A stretch of DNA of 64,000 nt from Isoetes taiwanensis (lineage: Eukaryota; Streptophyta; Lycopodiopsida; Isoetales; Isoetaceae): assembly GCA_021234155.1 (NCBI GenBank), contig JAJEKV010000020.1:4262563-4326562 (forward strand), given 5' to 3'. Under the pieces are notes generated by a model. The model did no database searches, was not told where the DNA came from, and worked only from the letters and a program-made list of their open reading frames with translations. The translations under genes and the position numbers were made by a program. Shown here in pieces: positions 12,405 to 23,457 of this stretch (position 1 is the stretch's first letter; every line of letters starts with the position of its first letter).

Positions 12405-13993
12405 TATTCCGCCGGCGGCTCGCGCCCTGCAGTCCCGACCTGTCTGCGCCCTCGCGCGCTCCGCGACTCCGCCAGCGGCTTCGCGCCCGCCGCGTCCTGC
12501 GACCTGGCTCCTGCGCCTGTAGAAACTCCCCGACTCCGCCAGCGGCTCGCCCCGCCCTGCAGTCCCGGCCTCAGCTCCTGCAGCGCCCTCGCGCGCTCAA
12601 ACTCCATCCCGGCGGCTACGCCTGCAGTCCCTCATACTCGGCCAGTGCCCAGCGCCCTCCGCCGCGCTCCCAGAGCTCCATCTCGGCCCATTTCGCCCGC
12701 CTACTTGATCCCTCGCCTCGGCAAGCTGCCGCGCCCTGCCAGCGCTCGACTCCAGCCAGCCCGGCTCGCGCCACAACGATCCCTCATACCGGCAAGCTAG
12801 CGCCCTACCGCCCGCGCTCCCGGAAACTCCCGCCAGCCCGACTCGCGCCTGCGATCCTCGCCCTGCAGCTCTGCTGCGCCCTCGCCGCGCTCACAGAACT
12901 CCCATCGGCCCGGCTCGCGCCCTGCCGATCCCTAAGCCTCTTGCCAGCCCACATGCGCTCCCAGAAACTCCATCAGCCCCGGCTCGCAGCCTGCGGTCCC
13001 TCGGCCTCAGCTCTGCAGCGCCCTCGCCCGCGCTCCCCGAGCTCCATCGGCCCGACCAGCATGCGGTCCCTCGACCTCGGCCTCTTTATGGCGCCCTGTA
13101 GCGCTCCCAGGCCTCCATCGGCCCGGCTCGCCCAGCCCTGCGATCCCTCGGCTGGCCTCTTTGCCCTTCATGCGCGCTCCCGACTCCATCGGCCCATTTC
13201 GCCCATGCAAGTCCCTCGACCTCGGCTCCACGCCCACGCCCTCATGCGCTCCAGAGCTCCATCGGCGGCTCGCGCCCTATGATCCCTCGCCTCAGCTCCT
13301 CACAGCGCCCTCATGGCGCTCCCAGAAACTCCATGGCCCGGCTTCGCGCCCTACCCGATCCCTCGACCTCGGCGTTTTGCCAGCCCTCAGCGCGCTCACG
13401 AATCCGCCAGCCCGGCTCAGCGCCCTGCGATCCCTCGACCTCAACCTGGCGCCCTGCAGCGCTCCCCGGCTTTCCATCGGCCCGGCCTCGTAGCCCTACT
13501 TGATCCCTCGGCCTCGGCTCCTGTAGCCTGGCAGCTCCCAGAGCTCCCATCGGCGGCTCGCCACGAAGTCCCTCATATAAAGCCTGCGCGCCTCGCCCGG
13601 CTCCCCACTCCATCGGCCCATTTCGCGCCTGCAGTCCCTCCGCCTCAGCTGCTGCCCGCCCTCGCCGCGCTCCCCGACTCCATCGGCCAGCTCGCCGCCC
13701 TGCAGTCCCGCCTCAGCAGCTCACACCCCGCCCTCCCTCCCGACTCCTCGGCCGCTTCGCCGCCTGCGCGATCCCTCGACCTCGGCCGCGCCCTCGCCCG
13801 CGCTCCCCGACTCCATCGGCCCGGCTCCACCGGCCGTTAGATCCTCGACCTCAGCTCCTGCGACGCCATCGCCGCGCTCCCCGACTCCGCCTTGCAGATC
13901 CTTGACCTCCGCGGCTGCCGCCATCTTGTCGCGCTCCCCGACTCCATCGGCCAGCTCGCCGCCCTGCAGCTCCCCCTTAAATATTCCTTATGA
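12405..13993 (+). pseudogene. Detached LRR tract of NLR-A
   Basis: About 1.6 kb of very GC-rich DNA is built from a 72-bp (24-residue) unit encoding LRRs of the form LPDSIGQLAALQSLDLSSC, the ligand-sensing or regulatory domain of plant NLRs. The frame breaks many times, mostly by 1-3 base losses at CAG/CTG positions. The last unit is intact, reading LPDSIGQLAALQ then LPLKYSL and a TGA at 13991-13993. The long Pro/Arg/Ala-rich frames here are out-of-frame shadows. Because the sequence is error-prone in type, the real domain may be less damaged than it appears. Confidence 0.75.
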
Positions 13994-14889
13994 GTGTCGG
14001 CAAACTCACCGCCCTCATCGATGGCGCGTGTAAAGGCATAATATTATAAAATATGTCTCGAACTTATGACCCTTTGATTGTAATGCTTAGCATTTTGCCA
14101 ATGTGTTGCTCCTATAATTGTGCCAATATACTTCTCCTTTAATTGTAGTTTTTATTTCTAGTGTAAGTTTTGTTTAAGTGAAACGACTTTCTCATATGCA
14201 TGCAAATATCACTCGTGTACTTATGCTAAGTCGGTTGCGTGCTAAGTGGCGAGCATATGATGATGCTAAATGACAGTTGTGCATTGTTGGATAAATTAAA
14301 GCACTATCTATGAAGATGTCCAAGGATAGAAAAATGGTGGACGCACGAAAAAAGTGTCTTAAATTTGTTGCCAATTGATGTATATATTAGGACGGGGATG
14401 GGTAATGTAGATGCACATTTTCAAATTTTCCTCAGACTAACATTGGCCTAAGAACAACATCATTATGCCATTGTTAGAATGCCACATAAGTAGATAAAAG
14501 CATCCCGTGGTGTCCCAATTCAGTTGTCCCCCCTGTTCCTCCCAAAATGTGTTTCCGTCGCTTTTGTGGTACGAAACTATAATTATGACATCGCTCAACT
14601 GCCATTATTTAAGAATGGAGTTCCAATTTGTGGGGGAAATTCTAATTTCAAAATTCAAATTCAAATTCAAATTCCTATTCTTCGGCCCCTTCCTGTGCTT
14701 TCCCTACATCCTGTTCTTTGGCTTCTTGCTGCAAGCTCCCGTTCATTGTGGGTATGGATGTCAACGAGGTAATCCATCTACAAACCGGCATTTAAGACAG
14801 AAGAAAACGAAGAACAACCAAGGAAGAAGAAATGTTGAAGAAAATACACCAGAGAAAAAGAAGAAGAGAGGAAATATTGAAGCTTGCAG
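13994..14889. repeat. NLR 3' flank module, copy 1
   Basis: Directly after the LRR stop codon, about 900 bp are shared with 17259-17971, 18582-19440, 51111-51965 and 58566-59507. They include gtaaaggcataatattataaaatatg, an (AAATTC)n run, and an A/G-rich end. This is probably 3' untranslated and downstream sequence. Frames such as 14507-14920 are present in each copy, but no family is recognised. Confidence 0.8.
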
Positions 14890-15051
14890 AATTGGCAGAA
14901 GGATCTGGTTCATCAAGTAGTGCAAGCACTAGAAATTTTACTTGAGTTTTTGAGGGATAAAACATTGAAAAAATTTATAGGTAAAGAATTAAAGGATCTA
15001 GAAGCCAAGAGCAACGTCATTAAAAGCCTCTGGACTCTATGCAGGCTATGA
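14890..15051 (+). other. Candidate terminal exon, 53 codons
   Basis: After a CTTGCAG acceptor-like site the frame AAT TGG CAG stays open to a TGA at 15049-15051. It encodes a charged helical peptide containing LLEFLRDKTLKKFIGKEL. The same frame occurs at 63620-63755, where the TIR element splits it. Related but altered versions lie near 19535 and 52060. NLR-A exon 5 borrows its NVIKSL stretch. I do not recognise a domain, and an upstream partner exon is not proven. Confidence 0.4.
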
Positions 15052-15941
15052 AACTCTCTACCAGCAATGACTGCCATCACCTCGTATTGATGTTGATTGC
15101 ATTTGGTACTGCATCTAAAATACTATTTGCTAATATCATGAATCATGTTTGATATGATTCTTTTCAATTCAATGCATAGCTTCAAATCTCAATTCTCTGC
15201 TATTGCAAGCTATCTTTATACCTGGGATTCAAGCCCCGGGGGTTTCACCTACAATAAAGGTGATACGCCACGTGCGTTAATGGGGTCAGCAAAAAACCCT
15301 CCGTATACGCCTTGTCCAACCTTCTAAACGCCCCTTCCCGTATACATATTACACCGGATTCCCCCCTAGAAAATCCCTAGCCAAGCCCCTATCCGTATTT
15401 ATACATACGGTTTAGGGTAAAAAAAAACCCACCCCTTTCACTCACATGGTATGTACGCCTTAAACTATGTGCCATCCCCGGGATTCAAGCATTGCCACAT
15501 CCAAACATTGTATAGCATTTCTTTATTTTTTGCTTTGAAGTTTTCTTTGCAATGTGCTGATAGAGCTACATAAACTGAACATGGTCTATAACTGAGTCCA
15601 ATTTGAACTTTGACTTTATTCCTCAATTACCATGCAATTGAGCTATTTAATTGTTACTTAAGACAATGTAAATTAGTTTCCCTTAAGAATAAATTGTAAC
15701 CGGGTAAGTTTAGAACACTTGGCGAATTTCACATTTTATGAGTTAGTTAAGGTGGCGATTTTTTTCTTTTACAAAAGTTTGGACATAGTACCTAAGGCGA
15801 ATTTGTGTTTAGGGCCATGATCGTAGTATATTTATTAAGGAAAGAAAAGTAAGCTTACATTAACAAGTTTGACTATTCTACAAGTTCAAATGCAAAGCTT
15901 TGAAAATAGTAAAGATAAAACACTAATATGCCGGACTAATA
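15052..15941. other. AT-rich spacer before NLR-A'
   Basis: 15060-15670 matches 11920-12400 and 63760 onward. 15677-15941 is not found elsewhere in the window, and the switch to NLR exon 3 sequence at 15942 is abrupt. I see no gene in it. Confidence 0.6.
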
Positions 15942-17258
15942 TGAGGAGAAGATGGAAAGCTAAACTGTCACGACTTGTTCGTCCCACTTGCTAGAAAAAA
16001 AGCAGCAGATAGAAATTGGATATACATAAATGTGGAAGCAAGCTGTATATCTCTAAATCAACAAACACGACAATGTTCTTTGTCTCTCAAAGTAAGCTCT
16101 CCCTTTAGGTTACTCTTGTTGTTTCATTATTTATACTTAACTCATGATAGTGTATTACAGAACTTGTCTTCCAAGGTTTCTGGAAAGGTTCGTGCAATTT
16201 CTACGACTAATAATATATCAACATGTCTGTCTCAAAATCTGGCGCTGTTAGTGGAATCTTTTGACTTGTCAGACATTCGTTTCATCATCTTTAGAAGTCC
16301 TATACATTTCAATTCAACTCTTGGTAATTGCTTCAGTGGACTACAAAAACTTTTGGCACTCTATATTATACTTGAAGATGAAGAAACAGAACCTAAGGTT
16401 TGGATTCTCAATTTTTATTTCAATCTTAATATCAATTCAATATTGCCTCACCATTTACATGTTGCTTGTATTATATCTGTAGATTCAAAACTTGCAGTTG
16501 CCACAACCATTAAGGGTGTTGTCACTTGACTTGCCCGCCCTCGGCCCGAATCCATCGGCCATTTCGCGGCCTGCCCGATCCCTCATATCCACGCCGCCCT
16601 GCCCGCGCTCCCGACTCCATCGGCCAGCCGCCCTGCGATCCCCTCGCCTCGTACAACTGTTGCGCCCTCGCCCGCGCTCCCCGACTCCATCGGCGGCTCG
16701 CCGCCTGCCGATCCCTCTCGCCAAACAGCTGCGCCCGCCCTAGCCGCGCTCCCGGCTCAAGGCCAGCTCGCGCCGCCCTGCGATCCCTCGACCTCGGCTC
16801 TGCCCACGCCTTGCCGCGCTCCACCGACTCCATCGGCCTTCGCCCGCCCTGCGATCCCCTCGCCTCGGCTCTGCGCCGCCCTCGCCGCGCGCTCCCAGAA
16901 CTCCATCGGCCCGGCTTCGCGCCCTGCGGTCCCTCGCCTCGGCTCTGCCCCGCCCTCGCCCGCGCTCCCCTCCCTCCATCGGCCCGGCTTCGCGCCCTGC
17001 CCGATCCCTCCGCCTCACCTCCCTGCCCGCCGCCCCTCCCCGCGCTCCATCGGCGGCTTTCCCAGGCGCTCCTCGACTCCATCGGCATTTCGCCGCCCCT
17101 GCGGTCCCTCGCCTCGGCTCTACAGCGCCCTCGCCCGCTCCCCGACTCCATCGGCCAGCTCGCCCGCCCTGGGTCCCTATTGCAGCTATTGCGCCCTCGC
17201 CGCGCTCCCCGACTCCATCGGCCAGCTTCGCCGCCACCGCCCCTAAATATTCCTTATG
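15942..17258 (+). pseudogene. NLR-A': 3' part of an NLR gene
   Basis: The last 150 bp of exon 3 (15942-16091, including the CHDL motif), all of exon 4 (16161-16397, 79 codons, intact) and an LRR exon (16483-17258) are present. The first exons, P-loop and kinase-2 motifs are absent, so it cannot make a working ATPase. Exon 4 carries RSPIHFNSTLGNC, the type shared with NLR-C and unlike SSHIRFNSTLDNC in NLR-A. The roughly ten LRR units are frame-broken. Intron positions match NLR-A exactly. Confidence 0.85.
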
Positions 17259-17971
17259 AGTGTCGGCAAACTCACCGCCCTCATCGATGGCGCTTGTAAA
17301 GGCATAATATTATAAAATATGTCTCGAACTTATGACCCTTTGATTGTAATGCTTAGCATTTTGCCAATGTGTTGCTCCTATAATTGTGCCAATATACTTC
17401 TCCTTTAATTGTAGTTTTTATTTCTAGTGTAAGTTTTGTTTAAGTGAAACGACTTTCTCATAGGCATGCAAATATCACTCGTATACTTATGCTAAGTCGG
17501 TTGCGTGCCAAGTGGCGAGCATATGATGATGCTAAATGACAGTTGTGCATTGTTGGATAAATTAAAGCACTATCTATGAAGATGTCCAAGGATAGAAAAA
17601 TGGTAGACGCACGAAAAAGTGTCTTAAATTTGTTGCCAATTGATGTATATATTAGGACGGGGATGGGTAATGTAGATGCACATTTTCAAATTTTCCTCAG
17701 ACTAACATTGGCCTAAGAACAACATCATTATGCCATTGTTAGAATGCCACATAAGTAGATAAAAGCATCCCGTGGTGTCCCAATTCAGTTGTCCCCCCTG
17801 TTCCTCCCAAAATGTGTTTCCGTCGCTTTTGTGGTACGAAACTATAATTATGACATCGCTCAACTGCCATTATTTAAGAATGGAGTTCCAATTTGTGGGG
17901 GAAATTCTAATTTCAAAATTCAAATTCAAATTCCTATTCTTCGGCCCCTTCCTGTGCTTTCCCTACATCCT
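17259..17971. repeat. NLR 3' flank module, copy 2 (truncated)
   Basis: Same module as at 13994. It is cut at 17971 (ctttccctacatcctg) and fused to another LRR fragment, which begins ccacaaccattaagggtg. The join creates an open frame across 17772-18500 that is not a real gene. Confidence 0.85.
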
Positions 17972-18581
17972 GCCACAACCATTAAGGGTGTTGTCACTTG
18001 AATTTCGCACTCTAGCACTTCTCCAACTCAATGCCTTGGAGTCCCTGCAGCCCCTCTACGTCCACCAAGCGCGCAGCCATGCGCTCCCCGGAGCTCTACT
18101 TCGGCCCATTTCAGCCGTCTGCGGTGATTACCTCGCCTCGACATCTGCCCCGCCCTCGCCGCGCTCCCCGACTCCATCGGCCAGCTCGCCGCCCTGCAGT
18201 CCCTCGGCCTCAGCTCCTGCCGCGCCCTCGCCGCGCTCCCCGACTCCATCGGCCAGCTCGCCGCCCTGCAGTCCACGGCTGAAGCTGCTGCGGCGCCCTG
18301 TGGCGGCTCCCGGCTCCATCGGCGGCTACCGCCCGTACTGCGGTCCCTCGACCTCGGCCTCACGCCCTCCTCGTAGGCTCCCAGGCTCCCGTGGCCCGGC
18401 TCGCCGCCTGGGTCCTAGGCCTCCGGCCGGTAGGTTGGCGGATCCTGCCCGGCATGCGGCGCCATCGCCGCGCCTCCCGACTCGCTTTGCAGATCCTTGA
18501 CCTCCGCGGCTGCCGCCATCTTGTCGCGCTCCCAGGCCCAAATTTCGCCGCCTCGCAGCTCCCCTTAAATATTCCTTATGA
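17972..18581 (+). pseudogene. NLR-A'': LRR fragment
   Basis: It begins inside the LRR exon (PQPLRVLSLEF) and continues with LRR units. Two of these are near-perfect 72-bp units around 18150-18280 that give the clean consensus LPDSIGQLAALQSL. It ends with the common C-terminus and a TGA at 18579-18581. No NB-ARC or upstream exon precedes it. It serves as the best local reference for the unit sequence. Confidence 0.8.
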
Positions 18582-19440
18582 GTGTCGGCAAACTCACCGC
18601 CCTCATCGATGGCGCGTGTAAAGGCATAATATTATAAAATATGTCTCAAACTTATGACCCTTTGATTGTAATGCTTAGCATTTTGCCAATGTGTTGCTCC
18701 TATAATTGTGCCAATATACTCCTCCTTTAATTGTAGTTTTTATTTCTAGTGTAAGTTTTGTTTAAGTGAAACGACTTTCTCATATGCATGCAAATATCAC
18801 TCGTGTACTTATGCTAAGTCGTTTTGCGTGCTAAGTGGCGAGCATATGATGATGCTAAATGACAGTTGTGCATTGTTGGATAAATTAAAGCACTATCTAT
18901 GAAGATGTCCAAGGATAGAAAAATGGTAGACGCACGAAAAAGTGTCTTAAATTTGTTGCCAATTGATGTATATATTAGGACGGGGATGGGTAATGTAGAT
19001 GCACATTTTCAAATTTTCCTCAGACTAACATCGGCCTAAGAACAACATCATTATGCCATTGTTAGAATGCCACATAAGTAGGTAAAAGCATCCCGTGGTG
19101 TCCCAATTCGGTTGTCCCCCGTTCCTCCCAAAATGTGTTCGTGCATCCGCCGCTTTTTGGATGCGAAACTATAATTATGACATCGCCAACTGCCATTATT
19201 TAAGAATGGAGTTCCAATTTGTGGGGGAAATTCTAATTTCAAAATTCAAATTCAAATTCCTATTCTTCGGCCCCTTCCTGTGCTTTCCCTACATCCTGTT
19301 CTTTGGCTTCTTGCTGCAAGCTCCAATTCATTGTGGGTATGGATGTCAACGAGGTAATCCGTCTACAAACCGGCATTTAAGACAGAAGAAAATGAAGAAC
19401 AACCAAGGCAGAAGGATCTGGTTCATCAAGTAGTGCAAGC
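18582..19440. repeat. NLR 3' flank module, copy 3
   Basis: Full copy of the module at 13994. It is nearly identical to 51111-51965, the equivalent position in the second large unit. The duplication with 51-56 kb continues without a break beyond it. Confidence 0.85.
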
Positions 19441-19605
19441 ACTGATCGCAGTATTCTCCTTAATTTGCTTACGTCTTTCTATAAACAGACTAAAAGAATT
19501 GAGGATTGCATGAAGAAGAAATTTTACTTGAGTTTTTGAGGGATAAAACATTGAAAACATTTATAGGTCAAGAATTAAAGGATCTGGAAGCCAAGAGCAA
19601 TGTCA

Positions 19606-22600
19606 TTAGAAGCCTCTGGACTCTATGCGACTGCCATCACCTCGTATTGATGTTGATTGCATTTGGTACTGCATCATGTGCCTGTCTCTGCAAAGACCTT
19701 CCACACAATATTTAGTCACCTTGATTAGAGGCTTTTGCTGGAAAGGGTAGCATGGAACTATTTTCAACAAGCTCTCCAGGTCTCTGTAAACCAAACTTGC
19801 ATTATTGAGAGACAAACGAATTGCAACTACAACAGAATCTTACTTACTCTCCTGTGCTGTCATCTCCAGATCGAGCACTTTCAGATGATGTTTGGCTTCT
19901 AGAAACAGAAGTCATCATAAAATTGTTCATATATTACACTTTAAAAGCTTCAACTAACATAATAAATATTCACCTTTTGGTTGAAGTTGTATTTTGCATA
20001 GACTCCTTCCTTTTTCTTGTCTGCTTCTCCTGTTTAACAACCTTGGTCTCCTCAACCTTGGTTTCCTCTATGTCATTCCTCAACCTTTGTTTCCTCAATC
20101 CTGGTTTCCTCCACTGCCACATCATCCTTTTGGATCTCTTGTACCTCCCCCATCTCTTCCTCTCCCTTAATATGGCTACTATCCTCTATCTTTTCAATGG
20201 TTGCCTGAACAAAGGCTGCAGAAGATTCACCAATTTCCAACACTTCTGCATAAATTAGTCACCAAAGTTAATCAGTATTGTGAATCCTAATTTTAAGTTA
20301 ATGGTATACCTGTTGAATCATCACTCAACAGCATTTTAATTTCCTGCTGAAATGATGGCATTGGCTTCCAAATTGGTTTCATTTGGAAATTTATATTGTG
20401 AAGAAAGACCGAGGGAATCACGGAACTTTATCTTTGTGAAGAAAAACTTGAAGAACCTACAAAAATGGTGTTTAATAAATGCGGTACACACATGCAAAAG
20501 AAGATGCAACATACCGCTAGTATTAACTCGCATACCTTTTTAACTTTTCAACCTCTGATGCATAATCCACAAATGTTCGAATCGGTATGCTCGTGGCTAT
20601 ATAGAATTCTAAGTGACATATCAAGCTCATATGACATGAAAATTAAATTCCAGGGATTGTAAATCAATCAAATGTGATATTTACTTACATGTATCGAGGA
20701 CTTCAATCGGTACCTCAAGCTCTTCCTCAAAAGACTTTACAACGTTTCCGGGTCATGCCCATGTAGAAGTATTTCCCAAATCCTCCTGACCATCTGTCAA
20801 ATCCAATACCCTTGGAAGAAAGTGATGTTGGCTTTTTGCTGTCATCTACAGTAGAGAGTAGAAAAAGAATTGAGATAAGAAAAGGAATATGCATGACTAA
20901 AATATCATACCCTTTTCTGGTTTCTTATGCTACCAAAATCACCGTGATCGATCAAACATTGAGTATATCGGATCATCAGCTAAGAAATGTATTCTTAATG
21001 TACTCTATAAGTACAGTCAATGAGAAAAATTAACTGACAATGTACTCCAATGTATCCATCTGATAATGTACTCTGATTTATCATGTAAATGTACTCAATG
21101 TACTGTTGAAATGTACTAAATGTACTATGAAATTCATTGTTCTGTAGTACAATCAACGTAAACAAAGCTAGCTGATATTGTACTCTGCCCACTGATGAGT
21201 CATGAAGTATTCAATAATAACTCAAAATGTAATTTTGACAGCAACAATAGCAATGTATCTGTCGATTGCTACACTATACAGTTCTCAATAACAAGTAATT
21301 AGCTACTCACGTTCGAAATGATGTGCACATGAAATTAAAAACTCTCATCTTTAAAAATAAGTAGTCTATTTGGCAGATTATACATGACTGAACCCACATT
21401 ATCCAACTACAAAAACTATGTATCTAAATACTCAATGTAAATGCAAGCCTAAAACCTTCATGCAAAAAAGAATCTAACCATTAAAATAAGAAAAGAAATT
21501 GTAATTCAAATGTACATGTACTAACCTTTTGTTGCAAGCAGTCCTAGTGCTACAGGCAAATTGCTATTCCATGAGCAGTCAGGATCAACATATGAAATCT
21601 TTGTGCTAGCAAGATAGGATATACACAGGAGACAATAAGGGTGTCTGCAGCATGGAAAAAAATAAGGAACTTCTAAATTCAAAGTGGTGAAATAGACTTG
21701 GCTAAAGTATGCCAAAAGTTGAGATGAAAGCTTCGAACGTTTAGCTAATCTTTTCAAATTTTGCCACCTCTACTTTCTTACGTTTGGCTAAACTTATATT
21801 TAAAAATAAAAAAATCTTCTATCATTTGGCTATTTTGCACTAATTTAAGACCTAAATATTAATTGATCATAACAGATATAAATGTTATAAAATAATTTGG
21901 CTAAAGTACGTCAAAATTAAAAACTTTTAAGTTTTGGCTAAACTCTCCAATTTTTGGCACTTATACTTTCTTACGATTAGCTAAAGTCGGATGAAATGGA
22001 GGTGGGGCGTGAAATAGACTTGGCTAATATTTTCTTTTTTTTGGCCCAAAAAGGGCCATAGTTTAGCCGTTTTTTTTTCCCAACAAGTCTAAAATTTCGC
22101 CATTTAGCTAAGATTAGCCACTAATTTTTTCCTTGGTCTGCAGGGTGCCAGAACCACTGGATTCACACCAAAAGATTGCTCACAATATGTACATGAAGAA
22201 AAAGGCTGAACAATAATCTGATCTGCAAGAATTGTAGACTGGAGAGGAGGGGGCTGTAAAGTAAGGATCGAGGAATGTTCTAAAAAATCCCTGAGTTCCA
22301 TAATTTTTTTGTCTCCTACCTCAGCTGAGCTCATATCAACAGATGTAGCTTCAAGCTTTGCATCTACATGTTTTAATTCGATGAGATTCATGTCAATATG
22401 TTTCTGGAGCTCAGTCTGATCCTGCATTCTTGATTCCTTTTGCTCGATAGCATCCTCAACTTTCCATTTTAGGTGCTGAAATCTTATGGCACTTTCAGAT
22501 GTTTGGTCCAGTTTTGATTGTTGATCCTCCAATGCTGCCATTTTTGCTTCAACATTCCTCTCTGCTTCCTGGACCAACCTAATATAAACTGCTCTCTCTC

Positions 22601-23020
22601 CTTCCTTGTGCTTCAATGTATCAAGGATCTCTTGCCTTTTTTCCTTTAACTCAATTAATTTCTTGCTTAAAGATGTTTTCACATTAGATCTGTTGTCTAA
22701 AGTTAAACGATAACTTCTAATTGCTCCTTTGTGTAACTCTTAGCTGAAGTTCTTGGGGTTTTGCATTTGCATTGCTAGATTTCATTGTCACCACCACACT
22801 AGATAGATCAGAATCCTTTTGCTTCGATCTGGCCCATGCTTTAACATCTTCGGTCCATACGCACCTTTCGGATGCAATGCAAATGCCCCTTCTGCAGTCT
22901 GAGAGGGACATAGTGATTCATAACATCTTTTCTTCCAAAAGCAAATTCATACCATTTGCAGAATTCTTCTGTCCACTTCATATCAATTCTGTCATCCTTA
23001 TAGCCATACCAGAACTGGTT
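19606..23020 (-). CDS. Coiled-coil/RING-like protein gene, copy 1
   Basis: Multi-exon minus-strand gene of unknown function. From its 5' side, the 23020 exon reads NQFWYGY then KDDRIDMKWTEEFCKWYEF. It passes into a long charged coiled coil (22682-22104, with LIELKEKRQEILDTLKHKE). It ends with CTYC-x11-C; after an intron, HPYCLLC (about 21655) completes a C-x2-C...C-x-H-x2-C-x2-C spacing like the first half of a RING finger. Downstream stretches encode repeats (SSQYKFP), acidic EETKVEE repeats and a basic KQTRKRK that could be a nuclear signal. The donor after the coiled-coil exon is not a clear GT. In this copy the exon near 22700-22870 is frame-broken where the copy at 55.3 kb is open, at CTG/CAG sites. 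Exon borders are inferred. Confidence 0.5.
20995..21190. other. GTAC-rich cluster (AATGTACT repeats)
   Basis: Within about 200 bp the phrase AATGTACT or a close variant occurs about eight times, each holding the palindrome GTAC. It lies in a probable intron of the minus-strand gene and is kept at 53514-53710. GTAC is the core recognised by plant SBP-box factors and is the copper-response core. It may equally be a decayed short tandem repeat. Confidence 0.45.
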
Positions 23021-23187
23021 CTATGGATTAAAAATCGAAAAGCGGTATTTTTAAAGCTAAATCGATGTAGGTTTAACATGAATATAACCAATGCATTTGG
23101 TTTAAGGTCTGATCTTCAAAGATTTCGGGCAAATTTAACTTATGAAATCAAATTTGTTGCTTTGTTCATTTTGCAGGTACTGTGAAC

Positions 23188-23455
23188 ATGGCAAAGACCC
23201 CAAAGAAGACACCAATCAAGGGTTCAAGAAAGTCTCCAAGGACCGGAAGCCTCCAGCAAATAAGAAAGCTTCAAGTTCGCATGCCAAAAGGAAAATTTTA
23301 CCTCCTTATGATACCAGGTTTTCTGTAAGACAGCTCAGACAACTGAATTTTTGTGATGTTTAAGAGCAGTATGATGCTATGGTAAGAGAGATATGGGGTG
23401 ATGAAGCACCAAGCAGGTATGGCTAGAAGGATGACAGAATTGATATGAAGTGGAA
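23188..23455 (+). pseudogene. Inverted 5' exons of the RING-like gene
   Basis: On the plus strand, an ATG at 23188 begins a basic peptide (MAKTPKKTPIKGSRKSPRTG; frame open to 23328). Further on, 23417-23455 repeats, with one mismatch, 39 bp that appear in reverse at 22980-23018 inside the minus-strand gene (encoding KDDRIDMKW). It looks like the gene's missing 5' part lying in the opposite orientation, with the LTR at 23458 cutting it off. Another frame through 23142-23363 (YCEHGKDPKEDTNQGFKK) is also open; I cannot decide between them. Confidence 0.45.
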
Positions 23456-23457
23456 AG

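Noticed and set aside
12323-13282. Open frame of 319 codons, Pro/Ala/Arg-rich
   Set aside because: It is an out-of-frame reading of the 72-bp LRR units; the other long GC-rich frames at 16.5-17.3, 49.9-51.1 and 56.7-58.6 kb are rejected for the same reason.
17772-18500. Open frame of 242 codons
   Set aside because: It crosses the fusion of the 3' flank module with an LRR fragment and reads the LRR in the wrong frame for most of its length.
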